A stretch of 36,069 bases of DNA. Source: a bacterium UBP2_UBA5202 (GTDB lineage Bacteria > Edwardsbacteria > AC1 > EtOH8). The translations under genes were made by a program, and so were the position numbers. Shown piece by piece: positions 7,191 to 16,453 of this stretch (positions within the stretch are counted from its first letter, which is position 1; each line of letters starts with the position of its first letter). The stretch spans positions 1 to 36,069 of the forward strand of contig DHVS01000008.1 in NCBI GenBank assembly GCA_002412795.1, in the 5' to 3' direction. The notes below the pieces were generated by a model, which was given only the letters and a program-made list of their open reading frames with translations, was not told where the DNA came from and searched no databases.

Positions 7191-7571
7191 TCCAATCAAG
7201 TCTTTAATTTTTTGCGAGAGTTCGGCTATCTTAAACGGCTTGGTGAGATAATGGTCGGCTCCGGCTGAAAGTCCGGTTTCAATGTCCTTGCCGGATGTTT
7301 TGGCGGTGACCATTATCACTTTTATGCCCGTGGTCAGCGGATCATTTTTTATCCGGCGGCAGAGCTCAAACCCGTCCAGCCCCGGCATCATCACATCCAG
7401 CACCGCCAGTTCGGGCGGCATTTGACGGATCTGGGCCAACGCGGTCAGCCCGTCCGAAGCCTGGATGACCTCGTAGTTGTCCCGGGCCAGAAGCTCTGAT
7501 ATCAGAAACAGCACATTGGGGTCGTCATCGACCACCAGTATTTTTTTGGGCTTCACGGCAATTTCATTCAT
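7188..7571 (-). CDS. Stand-alone response-regulator receiver (CheY-like)
   Basis: The 127-residue protein is a single REC domain. It has the acidic pair in ILVVDDDPN, the phospho-acceptor Asp at about residue 59 (LAVLDVMMPGLDG), Thr in IMVTAK and Lys in LTKPF. There is no output domain, so it works by protein contact or as a phosphate relay. It is the last gene of a minus-strand run with the receiver at 7605 and the kinase at 8163, and the terminator above follows it. Confidence 0.93.
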   Translation of the reverse strand: MNEIAVKPKKILVVDDDPNVLFLISELLARDNYEVIQASDGLTALAQIRQMPPELAVLDVMMPGLDGFELCRRIKNDPLTTGIKVIMVTAKTSGKDIETGLSAGADHYLTKPFKIAELSQKIKDLIG

Positions 7572-7604
7572 AATTACTGATTATACTCCAATTCATGTGT
7601 GAAT

Positions 7605-7988
7605 TCAACCTTCATTTTTGGGCGGTTGACCGGGGTCAAGTATCTCCTTGATCTTTTTCTTAAAATCATCGAGATTAAGCGGCTTGGTGATATAAGCGGC
7701 AATGCCCGAAGTGCCGATGACGTAATCGTCCTGCAGGTGTTTGAAGGCCGAACAGACCACCACCGGAAAGTCTTTCTTTAACTCCCGGATTCTCTGGATC
7801 AGCTCCAATCCGTTCAGATCCGGCATTTTGATGTCAAATATCCCCAGGTCAAAGTCCTCTTTCAGTATCTTCCTCAGGGCCTCGCGGCCGGTGGCCACCA
7901 CCGTCACTTGGTAACCCTCTTCGGTCAGGACCGCTTCCAGCAGCAGTCTGATGTTGGCTTCGTCGTCAGCCACTATGATGTGTTTCAT
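7605..7988 (-). CDS. Stand-alone response-regulator receiver
   Basis: A single REC domain of 127 residues with IIVADDEAN, acceptor Asp at about 52 (LGIFDIKMPDLNG), VVCSA in the switch position and ITKPL. AAGGAGCACCAAC gives a good ribosome site. Its sequence differs clearly from the neighbouring receiver at 7188, so the pair are not recent duplicates. The likely phosphodonor is the kinase at 8163, upstream on the same strand, but this is inferred from position. Confidence 0.92.
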   Translation of the reverse strand: MKHIIVADDEANIRLLLEAVLTEEGYQVTVVATGREALRKILKEDFDLGIFDIKMPDLNGLELIQRIRELKKDFPVVVCSAFKHLQDDYVIGTSGIAAYITKPLNLDDFKKKIKEILDPGQPPKNEG

Positions 7989-8017
7989 GTTGGTGCTCCT
8001 TGGTTATATTTTGAAAG

Positions 8018-8092
8018 TAGTAAGGTAGGCCGGTAGCAGGGTAGTACCCGTAGGAAAGTAGGCCCGTAGCAAAGTACCCCGTAGCAAAGTAA
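8018..8092. repeat. Degenerate short tandem repeat between kinase and receiver
   Basis: Repeated GTAGCAAAGTA/GTAGGAAAGTA units separated by C-rich spacers, for example GTAGCAAAGTACCCC then GTAGCAAAGTAAGG. The array lies in the 174-bp gap before the receiver gene. It creates a chance reading frame rich in Tyr, Phe and Gly, which I do not call a gene. Confidence 0.65.
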
Positions 8093-8162
8093 GGAAGCAG
8101 TGACTGGTTCTGTGCCTGTCCAAAGAAGCCTTGGCATAGGTTGGGCGTAGTCGGATTCATTG

Positions 8163-9839
8163 TTAATTGCCTTGGGCCTCCGTCTCGGCCGCCGCCGGAA
8201 GGACCAGGCTGAAAGTGGTTCCCTTGTCTATCTCGCTTTTCACGGTGATCTGCCCGCGGTGCTCCTCCACTATTTTCTGGATGATGGCCAGGCCCAGGCC
8301 GGTCCCGGCCGACTTGGTGGTAAAGAAAGGCTTGAAAATGGTTTCCAGGTTCTCCGGGGGAATGCCGCAGCCCTCATCCTGGACAATGATCGAGGCCACC
8401 GGGCCCAGGTCGCCCTCCAGTCGTTCGGTTTTTATGGTTATGGCCCCCGGCCGGTCCATGGCGTCAATGGCATTGTTCACCAGGTTCAGCAGTATCCGCT
8501 CCAGCCTGACGGCGTCGCCCATTACCATCGGAGTATTGGGCGAGGCCTGCTTTACCAGGGTGATCTCTTTCCGGCCGGCCTGTTCCGATTTGGCGGCTAT
8601 CACCCGGTCCGCCAGCTGTTCCAAATTGACCGCAAGGTTGGCGGCCTTCTTCTGGTGGACAAAATCCAGGATGTCGGAGATCAGAATGTCTATCCGGAAG
8701 GCCTCCTGGGTCACTATGTCCACATACTTGCGCCGGGGATCGGACTTCTCCACCTTGGTCTGCAGCAGCTGGGCGAACCCGGCGATGGCGTTGAGGGGAT
8801 TGCGGATCTCATGGGCCATCACCGCCGCCATCTCGCCCAGCACCGCCAGCTTCTCCGAGTGTTTGACCCGTTCCTCCAGACTCTTGGTCCGGGAGAGATC
8901 ATTGAAAATGGCGATGGCCCCGTTGGTCCGGGCGGTCTGGCTGTGCAGCAGCGAAGTTGAAAGGCCCAGGGGGATCTCTCTTGCATTTTCGACCCTGACT
9001 ATTATCTCATCTCGGTGGATGTTATTTCCTGTCTCCATGGTCCGCCTCAGCAGTTCCTCCAGCGGCTTCAGAGGTTCAAAATCGCCCAAGGTCTTTCCCA
9101 TCACCATTGAGGGGGGAAGCATGAATATGGTACCAGCCTGCTGATTGAAGGTGGTCACCACCCGGTTTATGTCCACCACTATCACCCCGCTGCTGATGCT
9201 GGTCATTATGTTGTCGTTGTATTCCTTGTAATATTTAAGGCTTTCATTGACCTTCAAATATTCTTCGGTGGCCTGTTCTATTTCTTTTTGAAGTACGTGC
9301 CCGTACTCCTCGGCCTGTTCCTTTTTCTTGCGCTCGGCCGCCACCTGCACCGACCAGAAACTGCTGAACATGGCGATCAGGAAGAAGAACGGGATCCTCA
9401 GCCAGAAGGAGGGCTCGCTGAACATGTCGGCCCCGTATTTCTTGTAGACCAGCCAGCCGTACAGCAGCGAGGTGACGATGGCCACCGGGAAGGAACCTCC
9501 CAGGCTCTGCCCCACGCTGGACATGAAGATGCTGAGGAAGTAGATCAGGTAAAAATCGGTGTCTATGCCCTCGGCAAAATAGACCACCGCCGAGACGAAG
9601 ATGATGTCCAGCATGAAAAGGACATAGACAAACCAGCCCTTTTCAAAATAGCGCTGGGGAACAAAGGAGATGGCCAGGTTCAGCACCAGGTAGATCAGCG
9701 ACAGCAGGTAGTTGGGGCAGGCAAAGTCCAGTCCCTTGGGGCTGTAGGCCGCCATGAAGATCACCAGCAGCACCACCAGCCAGCGGATGATCAGCACCGT
9801 GCTTTTGTGGTTCAGGGTCAGGCCCTTTAACTGAAGCAT
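8163..9839 (-). CDS. Membrane sensor histidine kinase (PAS-HisKA-HATPase)
   Basis: 558 residues. Five to six hydrophobic segments occupy residues about 14-165, followed by a charged helix. A PAS domain spans about 205-320 (SISSGVIVVDINRVVTTFN). The HisKA domain has the phospho-accepting His at 343 in MAHEIRNPLN. The ATP-binding domain has an N box near 452-456 (LNLVNNAIDA), G1 DEGCGIP near 488 and G2 GTGLGLA near 513. The order resembles NtrB/ZraS-type kinases. No receiver is attached, so phosphate should pass to separate receivers, and those at 7605 and 7188 are next on the strand. All catalytic motifs are intact, unlike the kinase-like protein at 28804. Confidence 0.93.
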   Translation of the reverse strand: MLQLKGLTLNHKSTVLIIRWLVVLLVIFMAAYSPKGLDFACPNYLLSLIYLVLNLAISFVPQRYFEKGWFVYVLFMLDIIFVSAVVYFAEGIDTDFYLIYFLSIFMSSVGQSLGGSFPVAIVTSLLYGWLVYKKYGADMFSEPSFWLRIPFFFLIAMFSSFWSVQVAAERKKKEQAEEYGHVLQKEIEQATEEYLKVNESLKYYKEYNDNIMTSISSGVIVVDINRVVTTFNQQAGTIFMLPPSMVMGKTLGDFEPLKPLEELLRRTMETGNNIHRDEIIVRVENAREIPLGLSTSLLHSQTARTNGAIAIFNDLSRTKSLEERVKHSEKLAVLGEMAAVMAHEIRNPLNAIAGFAQLLQTKVEKSDPRRKYVDIVTQEAFRIDILISDILDFVHQKKAANLAVNLEQLADRVIAAKSEQAGRKEITLVKQASPNTPMVMGDAVRLERILLNLVNNAIDAMDRPGAITIKTERLEGDLGPVASIIVQDEGCGIPPENLETIFKPFFTTKSAGTGLGLAIIQKIVEEHRGQITVKSEIDKGTTFSLVLPAAAETEAQGN

Positions 9840-9884
9840 ACTTTTATGACGTTTGCTGTTTACCGTTTAGGGTATGGGGACCTG

Positions 9885-10027
9885 GTCATTGCGAGAGGGG
9901 CTGAGTGCCTTGCTGACGCGGCAATCTATAAATTATAATTTTGCTGGGCTGCTTCACTTCACAAGCCGATCATGGGGCTATCCTCAGTGCAGGCACTTGT
10001 CAAGCAGGTGGGTTCCCTCGCAGTGAC
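9885..10027. repeat. MITE-like palindromic repeat overlapping a gene 3' end
   Basis: The 143-bp element has inverted ends GTCATTGCGAG (9885-9895) and CTCGCAGTGAC (10017-10027), with internal GACGCGGCAATCT and GCTGCTTCAC blocks. This is the widespread CATTGCGAG...GCAATCT family of small mobile palindromes, recognised from memory. It inserted into the end of the giant kinase gene and now provides that gene's last codons and stop. Confidence 0.75.
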
Positions 10028-13000
10028 GGGTTCGGGGTTGTTTGCAGCGCCTGCTGCACCATCAGCAGCAGTTCCGCGCTGCGGTAGGGCTTTTGGATGA
10101 ATCCCGACGCCCCGTCCTTCAAAATGGCCTGGGCGTCTCCGTCCTCGGAGAAACCGGAGGACAAAAGCATCTTGACCTGTGGGTTGATCTCCCGCATCCG
10201 GTTGAAAGCCTCCCGCCCGTCCAGCCTGGGCATCACCATGTCCATGATCACCAGGTCTATGTTGCCGTGGTCTTTGGCGTACAGCTCCACCGCCTCCTGG
10301 CCGTCGGCGCAAGTCTGTACCCGGTAGCCGGCGGTTTTAAGGATATGGGCGGCGAGGGTCCGGATCATGTCCTCGTCATCCACTATCAGGATGCTGCCGG
10401 TTCCGGCGGCGACGGGCAGCTCATTGGGCTGGGCAGGGTCCTGCTCCCCGGCAGTTTTTGGCTCTGCATACAGCGGCAGGTACAACTTAATGGACGTACC
10501 CCGGCCCGGCTCGGAATAGACCTCCACCGAGCCCCCGTGGTTCTTGACGCAGCCGTAGACCCCGGCCAGGCCCAGACCGGTGCCCCGGCCCTTTTCCTTG
10601 GTGGTGAAGAAAGGTTCGAACAAGTGCTTTTTAACCTCATCCGACATGCCGCAGCCGGTGTCCTCCACCGAGACCTGCACATAGTGCCCCGGCTCTATCT
10701 TGTAATTGTGCCGCAGGATGTATTCTTCGTCCAGGTTCACCAGGTCGGTGGAGAAGATCAGTCTGCCTCCCTGGGGCATGGCGTCCCGGGCGTTGATCCC
10801 CAGGTTCATCAAGGCGTTCTCCAGCTGGCTGTGGTCACCCAGGATCACCGCCGGGTTGGCCCGCAGGTGCTGTTCTATCTTGATCCGCCTGTCTATGGTG
10901 TTGCCCAAAATGCCCAGGGTCTCGGCTATCACCTTATGGACGTTGACCGGAACATTATGGTAATGCCCCTTGCGGGCAAAGGCTAAAAGCTGCTTGGTCA
11001 GTCCGGCGGCGTGCCCCGAGGCTTTAATGATGTTGTCCACATAGTTCTCCAGTTCCTTCTGGCCGTAAACCTTAAGCTGCAGCAGTTCGGCGTTGCCCAC
11101 TATTCCGGCCAGCATGTTGTTGAAGTCGTGGGCCACCCCCCCGGCCAGAAAGCCCACCGCCTCCATCTTCTGGGCCTGCAGCAGTTCCTGCTCCATCAGC
11201 TTGCGGCCGGAGATGTCGGAGATGATGTGCACCGCGCCCACCAGGTTCTTCTGCCGGTCAAAGATGGGGTCCGCCGTGATCAGCAAGAATTTGCCGTCGC
11301 GTTCCAGCTCCAGGGTCTCCCGGCGCAGGGATCTTTCCATCCGGGCCACCGGGCAGTGTTCCAGGGGCTCTTCAAGGCCGTGGACCAGTTCATAACAGGT
11401 ACGGCCCAGTATCTCGGCATACGGCTTGTTGAGCAGTTTGGTGAAGGCCTGGTTGCACTGCAGCACCTTCCACTGCCGGTCCAGCAGGCAGACCCCGTCG
11501 CCGATGGAATCGAAGGTGGTCTCCCATTTCCTGGCCGCCAGTTTTATCTGTTCCTCGGCCTGCTTGCGGACGGTGATGTCCCTTATGTTGCATTGGACCA
11601 CATTATGGCCGTCCATCGGATAGACGTTGCTGACGAACTCGACATCCTTTTTTTGGCCGTCCTTGGTCTGCAGCGGCAGATCCTCGTACCGGACGTACCC
11701 CTTTTTCTGCAGTTCCATAAAACTGTCGCGGCTGGCCACGATGTCCCGGAACAGGCCGATCTGCCAAAGTTCCTTGCCGATCAGCTCCTCCCGGGGATAC
11801 CCCAGCAGGTCCTTGATGAAGGGGTTGGCGTCATCTATCACGCCAGTTTCGGCGTTCAGTATCAGTATCCCGTCCTTGGCCGACTCAAACAGCCGGCGGT
11901 ATTTCATTTCCGAAACCTGCCGCGCCTCCTCGGCCCGCTTGCGCTCGGTGATGTCAGTAGTGATGCCGTCCACTCTGATTGCACTGCCATTTTCACCGAA
12001 TACTATCCAGCTACGATCACTGACCCATATGATGGTCCCATCCGGTCTGACAATACGGGCCTCGCGTTCTGACTTGCCGGTCTCCCGCAACTTCCTGAAG
12101 GCCTCTTCCACCCCAGGGGCGTCCTCAGGATGAGTCATTTCCTGCCAGAGGGCGGGACGCTGCACAAAGTCCCTGACCTTCCTTCCATAAAGCATTTCCA
12201 CTGAAGGGCTGAGGTAATTGACTCTCATCTCAGGCCAGGAAAGAGACCAGATGACATCCCTTGTGTTATGTAAAATGCTGGAGAACTTTTGCTCGCTCTC
12301 TATGATTTTTTCCTCCGCCTGCTTGCGCTCGGTGATGTCCTGGAATGCCCCCTGTACTTTAACGATCTTTCCGGCTTCGTCTTTTACCGGTTCGCCAATG
12401 GTTCGCACCCAGACCCGCCTGCCGTTGGCGGTGATGATCTCCATTTCCTCATCATAGGGAATGCCTTTCTGGGCGCATTCGGTGAATACTTTGGCTATTT
12501 TATCCCGCCACTCAGGCGCATAAAAATATATCCCCTCTTCCACCGATGGCGCGTACCCGGCAGGCTTTTCGTGGATGGCCGCCGTTTCGTCGGACCAGGT
12601 GCAAAGGTTGTTTTTAAGGTCAACGCTCCAGCCGCCCATTTTTGCCGTCGATCCGGCGATACTCAGCAACCTGGCGTTTTCCCTAAGTTCTTCTTCGGCC
12701 TGCTTTATCTCGGTCAAATCTTCGTAGATGGAGACCACCTCTCCGGTGGGCAGTTTGTAAACATAATTCTTCCGCCAACTCGTAAGATGTCCATCTTGAT
12801 ACAGCGAAACCGGGTGCAACTCAGATTCCCCGGTCCGCCACACCCGCTGGAAGATCTCCAGCAGCCCCATGGATTTTATTCCAGGAAAGACTTCGGTCAC
12901 TTTCCGTCCAATAACTTTGTCGGCGGATGTTTTCTCTATTTTCTGCCCGGCCCGGTTGAAATCCACGAACACGAAATCGTTCCCGCCGTCCACCGCCCGG

Positions 13001-15327
13001 AAGACCGCCACCCCGCTGTTGATGCCATGGAACAGTTCGTTATACCTCTTTTGGCTGGTCTGCAGCTCTTCCAGGTTGTGCTGAAGTTCCTCCCCGGCAA
13101 CCTTGAGTTCCTCCTCCGAAGCCAGAAGTTCCTCGTTCTGTTTGCGTATTTCCTCTTCGGCGGCCTGCAGTTGCTGGTTGTTGGATTCTAACTCCTGGTA
13201 ATTGGCCTGCAATTCCTCGTGCGAGGTCTGCAGGTTCGCTTCGGCCTGGGCCCGCCTCAGGGATACCGCTCCCAGGGAGCTGAAGGCTTTCAGTATCGCC
13301 TGGTCGGGCTCCGGCTGGCCTTTTTTAAAAGCGATCACCGAAGTTCCGTAAAGTATGCCTTCTGTATGATATGGTATCGCCTCGAACCTATCCAGCCCCA
13401 ACATCGCCCCAATGGTAACGCTGGCCAGCTTGGGTACTGAGCCGAAGCTGATGTCGTGAAGCGAATGCCGGACTGCTAACTCATCGGCCATCATTTCTCG
13501 GTACGTCCCTGGGCTTACCGGCGACCGCAAGTCCAGCAGGCGCTTGCCCACCGTTTCTTCGATTTTGGACAGAGGGCCCGGCTCCAGCAGTACCCGCTTG
13601 AGGACGATCTCCTTATTGTTACGATCATACTCCCCAAAAGTTACGGCAAATCCGCCGCTGATCTTCTTCAACCAATCAGTCAGCAGTTCGTTTACCGGCT
13701 GACCGGCTGGCATCGAGGCCAACTCCAAAGAGCATTGGTGCAAAAGTTTCACCAAAAGGGTATGCCGGGTTATTTCGTCTTGGGCTTTCTGTAATTCACC
13801 GTACTGCTGCTTAAGTTCCTCCTCCGAGGCCTTAAGTTCCTCCTCCGAGGCCGTCAGATCCTCGTTCTGCTTTCTCAACTCCTCTTCCGTTGCCATCAAC
13901 TCTTGATTCGTTGCCTCCAGTTCCTCGGTGCGGTCCTGTATCTTCTGTTCAAACAGCCGGCGCTCGGTTATATCCCGGACTATGCCCTGCAGATATTTTT
14001 TGCCCTCTATTTCTATGTGCCGGGCGCTGATCTCCACCGGGAAGGCGGTTCCGTCCTTGCGCCGGTGCATGGTCACGTAAAGCATGCTCCCTTTGTCGGC
14101 CAGCTCGCCCATCTGGGCCCGGAACTGCGGCCGCAGTTCATCAACCCGGATCCTTTCGGCATCCATGCCTATCATTTCCTCCCGGGTATAGCCGTAGGCT
14201 TTCACCCCCCTTTCATTTATTTCCACCACTTTGCGGTTTTCATCCAGCAAAAATATGATGTCGTTGGCGTACATGGTCAGGTAGTCGAAGTGCCGGATCA
14301 AAGCCCGTTTTTCCAGCTCCTGCTGGTATTGTTTCTTGTAAAAGTCCCGGCGCTCGGCCTGCCAGATAAAGGACAATACCGCAGCCAAAAGAGTTATCAC
14401 CAGGATTATGACAAACAAAATATTGAGGGCCTGTCTTTTAACCGGGGCGTAGATCTCCTCCTTGTCAACCTTGGCCACCATGAACCAGGGGGAATCGGGG
14501 ATATGCAAGATGTAAGCCGCCACCGGTACGCCCCGGTAATCATGGCCCTCCGCCATGCCTTCATTGCCCATGGCCGCCATGGCCGCCGGAAGCAGGGTAT
14601 CGCCCAAAGGCAGGCGCAGTTTCATGGCCGCCCCTTTTTGGTGCCTCAGATCGTTCAGGTAAACAATTTCATTGCCTTCTTTCCGCAACAGCACCGTTTC
14701 CCCGGACTTGCTGGCGGCGGGCCAGGTCTGGATCAGGGGAAAAAGATATTTGCCCGGATTGATCCGCAAAACAATGGTTCCTATGGGTAACGGGCCATCA
14801 TTCAAGGGGGAGATCAGGTCCAAGTGCGCTTCCCGGCATTTACCACAATAGTAAAAGTCGCTGAAAATTATTTTTTTACTTTCCACCGCCTGTTTTACCA
14901 GGTCCTTGGTGGCCTGTCCGAGTTCGTGGTCTTGGCCCCGACCAACATAAAGGCGCACCCTGCCGGCCGGGTCAGCCAATGTAATTTCCTGGTAGTTGTC
15001 GTTGATCAGAAAGGCTTCCAGCTGTTTGTAAATGTTTTTCTTAAGCTCATCGTCTTTAGGGCTGCCGAACCAGAGGCGGACAGAGGCGGCCAGGATCTTG
15101 CTTTCCGCCAGATAATGGGCGTCGCCGTAGCGCTCCCGGCGCCAGGCTGCTATCTGGTCGCTTTTAAGCTGGGCGATGGTGGCCAGTTCGGCCTGGATCT
15201 GCTCCACCGCCCTGGCCCGCTGCTTAAAGAAATAAAAATACCCCCCGGCGCCAATGCCGGCCGCCAGCAGCAAGAATACCGCCAACAGCTTAAAGGGGAT
15301 CTTTTGTAGTAATTGACGCCTGGTCAT
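10000..15327 (-). CDS. Giant hybrid sensor histidine kinase (sensor-PASx6-GAF-HisKA-HATPase-REC)
   Basis: 1775 residues, with AGGAGGAACCAAG before the ATG. TM1 is about 13-34, then a periplasmic dCache-like sensor to about 300, then TM2 (about 300-325). PAS domains lie near 346-454, 760-870, 888-1000, 1010-1126, 1139-1252 and 1262-1372. A GAF-like region at about 517-695 is flanked by glutamate-rich coiled coils built from repeated EEELKASEEELK-type units. HisKA has His 1400 in VAHDFNNMLAG. HATPase has DTGCGM near 1559 and GTGLGLA near 1582. A C-terminal REC has acceptor Asp 1696 (LVIMDMVMP). The last eight residues (SLRGNPPA) and the stop are encoded by a MITE-like repeat. All catalytic residues are present. 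The terminal receiver suggests a phosphorelay or self-damping. Confidence 0.93.
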   Translation of the reverse strand: MTRRQLLQKIPFKLLAVFLLLAAGIGAGGYFYFFKQRARAVEQIQAELATIAQLKSDQIAAWRRERYGDAHYLAESKILAASVRLWFGSPKDDELKKNIYKQLEAFLINDNYQEITLADPAGRVRLYVGRGQDHELGQATKDLVKQAVESKKIIFSDFYYCGKCREAHLDLISPLNDGPLPIGTIVLRINPGKYLFPLIQTWPAASKSGETVLLRKEGNEIVYLNDLRHQKGAAMKLRLPLGDTLLPAAMAAMGNEGMAEGHDYRGVPVAAYILHIPDSPWFMVAKVDKEEIYAPVKRQALNILFVIILVITLLAAVLSFIWQAERRDFYKKQYQQELEKRALIRHFDYLTMYANDIIFLLDENRKVVEINERGVKAYGYTREEMIGMDAERIRVDELRPQFRAQMGELADKGSMLYVTMHRRKDGTAFPVEISARHIEIEGKKYLQGIVRDITERRLFEQKIQDRTEELEATNQELMATEEELRKQNEDLTASEEELKASEEELKQQYGELQKAQDEITRHTLLVKLLHQCSLELASMPAGQPVNELLTDWLKKISGGFAVTFGEYDRNNKEIVLKRVLLEPGPLSKIEETVGKRLLDLRSPVSPGTYREMMADELAVRHSLHDISFGSVPKLASVTIGAMLGLDRFEAIPYHTEGILYGTSVIAFKKGQPEPDQAILKAFSSLGAVSLRRAQAEANLQTSHEELQANYQELESNNQQLQAAEEEIRKQNEELLASEEELKVAGEELQHNLEELQTSQKRYNELFHGINSGVAVFRAVDGGNDFVFVDFNRAGQKIEKTSADKVIGRKVTEVFPGIKSMGLLEIFQRVWRTGESELHPVSLYQDGHLTSWRKNYVYKLPTGEVVSIYEDLTEIKQAEEELRENARLLSIAGSTAKMGGWSVDLKNNLCTWSDETAAIHEKPAGYAPSVEEGIYFYAPEWRDKIAKVFTECAQKGIPYDEEMEIITANGRRVWVRTIGEPVKDEAGKIVKVQGAFQDITERKQAEEKIIESEQKFSSILHNTRDVIWSLSWPEMRVNYLSPSVEMLYGRKVRDFVQRPALWQEMTHPEDAPGVEEAFRKLRETGKSEREARIVRPDGTIIWVSDRSWIVFGENGSAIRVDGITTDITERKRAEEARQVSEMKYRRLFESAKDGILILNAETGVIDDANPFIKDLLGYPREELIGKELWQIGLFRDIVASRDSFMELQKKGYVRYEDLPLQTKDGQKKDVEFVSNVYPMDGHNVVQCNIRDITVRKQAEEQIKLAARKWETTFDSIGDGVCLLDRQWKVLQCNQAFTKLLNKPYAEILGRTCYELVHGLEEPLEHCPVARMERSLRRETLELERDGKFLLITADPIFDRQKNLVGAVHIISDISGRKLMEQELLQAQKMEAVGFLAGGVAHDFNNMLAGIVGNAELLQLKVYGQKELENYVDNIIKASGHAAGLTKQLLAFARKGHYHNVPVNVHKVIAETLGILGNTIDRRIKIEQHLRANPAVILGDHSQLENALMNLGINARDAMPQGGRLIFSTDLVNLDEEYILRHNYKIEPGHYVQVSVEDTGCGMSDEVKKHLFEPFFTTKEKGRGTGLGLAGVYGCVKNHGGSVEVYSEPGRGTSIKLYLPLYAEPKTAGEQDPAQPNELPVAAGTGSILIVDDEDMIRTLAAHILKTAGYRVQTCADGQEAVELYAKDHGNIDLVIMDMVMPRLDGREAFNRMREINPQVKMLLSSGFSEDGDAQAILKDGASGFIQKPYRSAELLLMVQQALQTTPNPSLRGNPPA

Positions 15328-15697
15328 CTTGGTTCCTCCTTAGGTTTACCTTTGCCCACGAAAACCCACGAAATGGTTTATTTTCGTGCCCTTAAGTGCC
15401 TTTAGTGGGAAAGTATCTCACCTGGCTTCTGCCCGCGAAAAACACGAAAAATCGCGAAACCTTTTATTACTTAATACCTTCTCACTAAAACTACAAAGCA
15501 ATTGATTGTTTTTCGCGTTCTTTTGCGTATTTAGCGGGAAAGGGCCCTGGGGTGTCTCTAACCACGAAAACCCGCGAAACCGTACTTTACTTAATACTTC
15601 TTCCGGGAGGTTACGATACCTTTCTACGAAAACAGGAAATTAATTAAGTATTTTCGTTTCCTTTCGTGTTTTTCGTGGGAAAGTATCTTGGGGATAG
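15328..15697. repeat. Three tandem copies of a CGTGGG/CCCACGAAAA palindromic repeat
   Basis: The whole 370-bp gap between the giant kinase and the HTH-receiver gene consists of related palindromic units: about 15356-15419, 15430-15545 and 15561-15690. Each opens with CC[AC]CGAAAA(C)CC[AG]CGAAA and closes with a TTTCGTG or TTTAGYGGGAAAG block. Units 1 and 3 end GTGGGAAAGTATCT. ACTTAATAC recurs between arms. The arms of each unit can pair. No gene is seen. The giant kinase promoter must lie in or beyond these repeats. Confidence 0.8.
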
Positions 15698-16267
15698 TCA
15701 GGGCTGTACACTCAGCAGTCTCTCGCATTCCTCCAGGAACTTCGCCATCCGGAACGGCTTCCCCAGGTAACCATCGGCCCCGGCCTTCAATATCTTCTGC
15801 CGGTTCTCCTCATTGTCGTAACCGGTGATGGCCAGCACTTTGGTCCGGCTGTGCTGTTCCTTGATCTGGCGGCAGACCTCAAACCCGTCTATCCCGGGAA
15901 GCTTCAGGTCCAGGATCACCAGGTGCGGATCGTGCTGGCCCAGCAACCGCCCGGCTTCAAACCCGTCGGCGGCGGTGAATATCTGGTATCCCTTCTTGGC
16001 CGACTTTAAAAAACTGGTGATTAATTTCAAAAGAACGGGATCGTCGTCCACTATCAAGATTTTCTTCTCTTCCGCAACCAAACCGGCCGGAACCGGCATG
16101 TTGTGCAGTTTTATGAAAGCCATCAGGTCCGGCTCCAGCACCCGGCGGTGGCCGCCCGGAGTGTTGAAAGCCTTAAGCTTCCCGCTGTCCACCCAGTTGG
16201 CTATGGTGGAGGGATAGACGCCCAGCATTTTTGCGATGGCAAAGGTGGTGAATGTTTTCTGTTTCAT
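15698..16267 (-). CDS. MerR-type HTH fused to a receiver domain
   Basis: 189 residues. Residues about 5-55 form a MerR/BldC-like winged HTH (TTFAIAKMLGVYPSTIANWV, then GGHRRVLEPDLMAFI). A linker follows, then a REC domain (about 68-185) with LIVDDDP, acceptor Asp near 120 (LVILDLKLPGIDG), LAITGY and LGKPF. In typical response regulators the DNA-binding domain follows the receiver. Here it comes first, as in a minority of HTH-REC proteins. It is a likely transcription factor whose activity follows phosphorylation by a neighbouring kinase. It stands alone between the repeat array and a terminator. Confidence 0.9.
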   Translation of the reverse strand: MKQKTFTTFAIAKMLGVYPSTIANWVDSGKLKAFNTPGGHRRVLEPDLMAFIKLHNMPVPAGLVAEEKKILIVDDDPVLLKLITSFLKSAKKGYQIFTAADGFEAGRLLGQHDPHLVILDLKLPGIDGFEVCRQIKEQHSRTKVLAITGYDNEENRQKILKAGADGYLGKPFRMAKFLEECERLLSVQP

Positions 16268-16352
16268 GGCCTTTATGCAAGTTTGTGATATGCTTATTAT
16301 ACTAATTATACTGATTTTGCTTGTTTTGTCAATAGGCCGGCAGAAAAAAATA

Positions 16353-16396
16353 AAGCCCCGCTACACTTCGACTATGCTCAGTGTCCAGCGGGGCTT
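16353..16396. terminator. Hairpin between divergent-facing genes
   Basis: AAGCCCCGCT (16353-16362) pairs with AGCGGGGCTT (16387-16396). The loop holds a second small stem ACAC...GTGT around TTCGACTATGCTCA, a dispersed-repeat core I recognise from many bacterial intergenic hairpins. An A-run precedes it on the plus strand. It lies beyond the 5' end of the HTH-receiver gene and beyond the 3' end of the DUF3795 gene, so it most likely ends the latter on the minus strand. Confidence 0.65.
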
Positions 16397-16453
16397 ATTG
16401 GCACGGTTCACTCTTGGATATTGTAGTTAAGCCTACGGCCATTTAACAATTTA

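Noticed and set aside
8131..8147. TTGGCATAGGTTGGGCG as a plus-strand sigma-54 promoter
   Set aside because: The -12 element reads GGGC where TTGC is expected, and it faces the 3' end of a minus-strand kinase.
7966..8160. 64-residue frame rich in Tyr/Phe/Gly starting just after the kinase stop
   Set aside because: It is created by a degenerate DNA tandem repeat, overlaps the start of the receiver gene, and has no protein-like composition.
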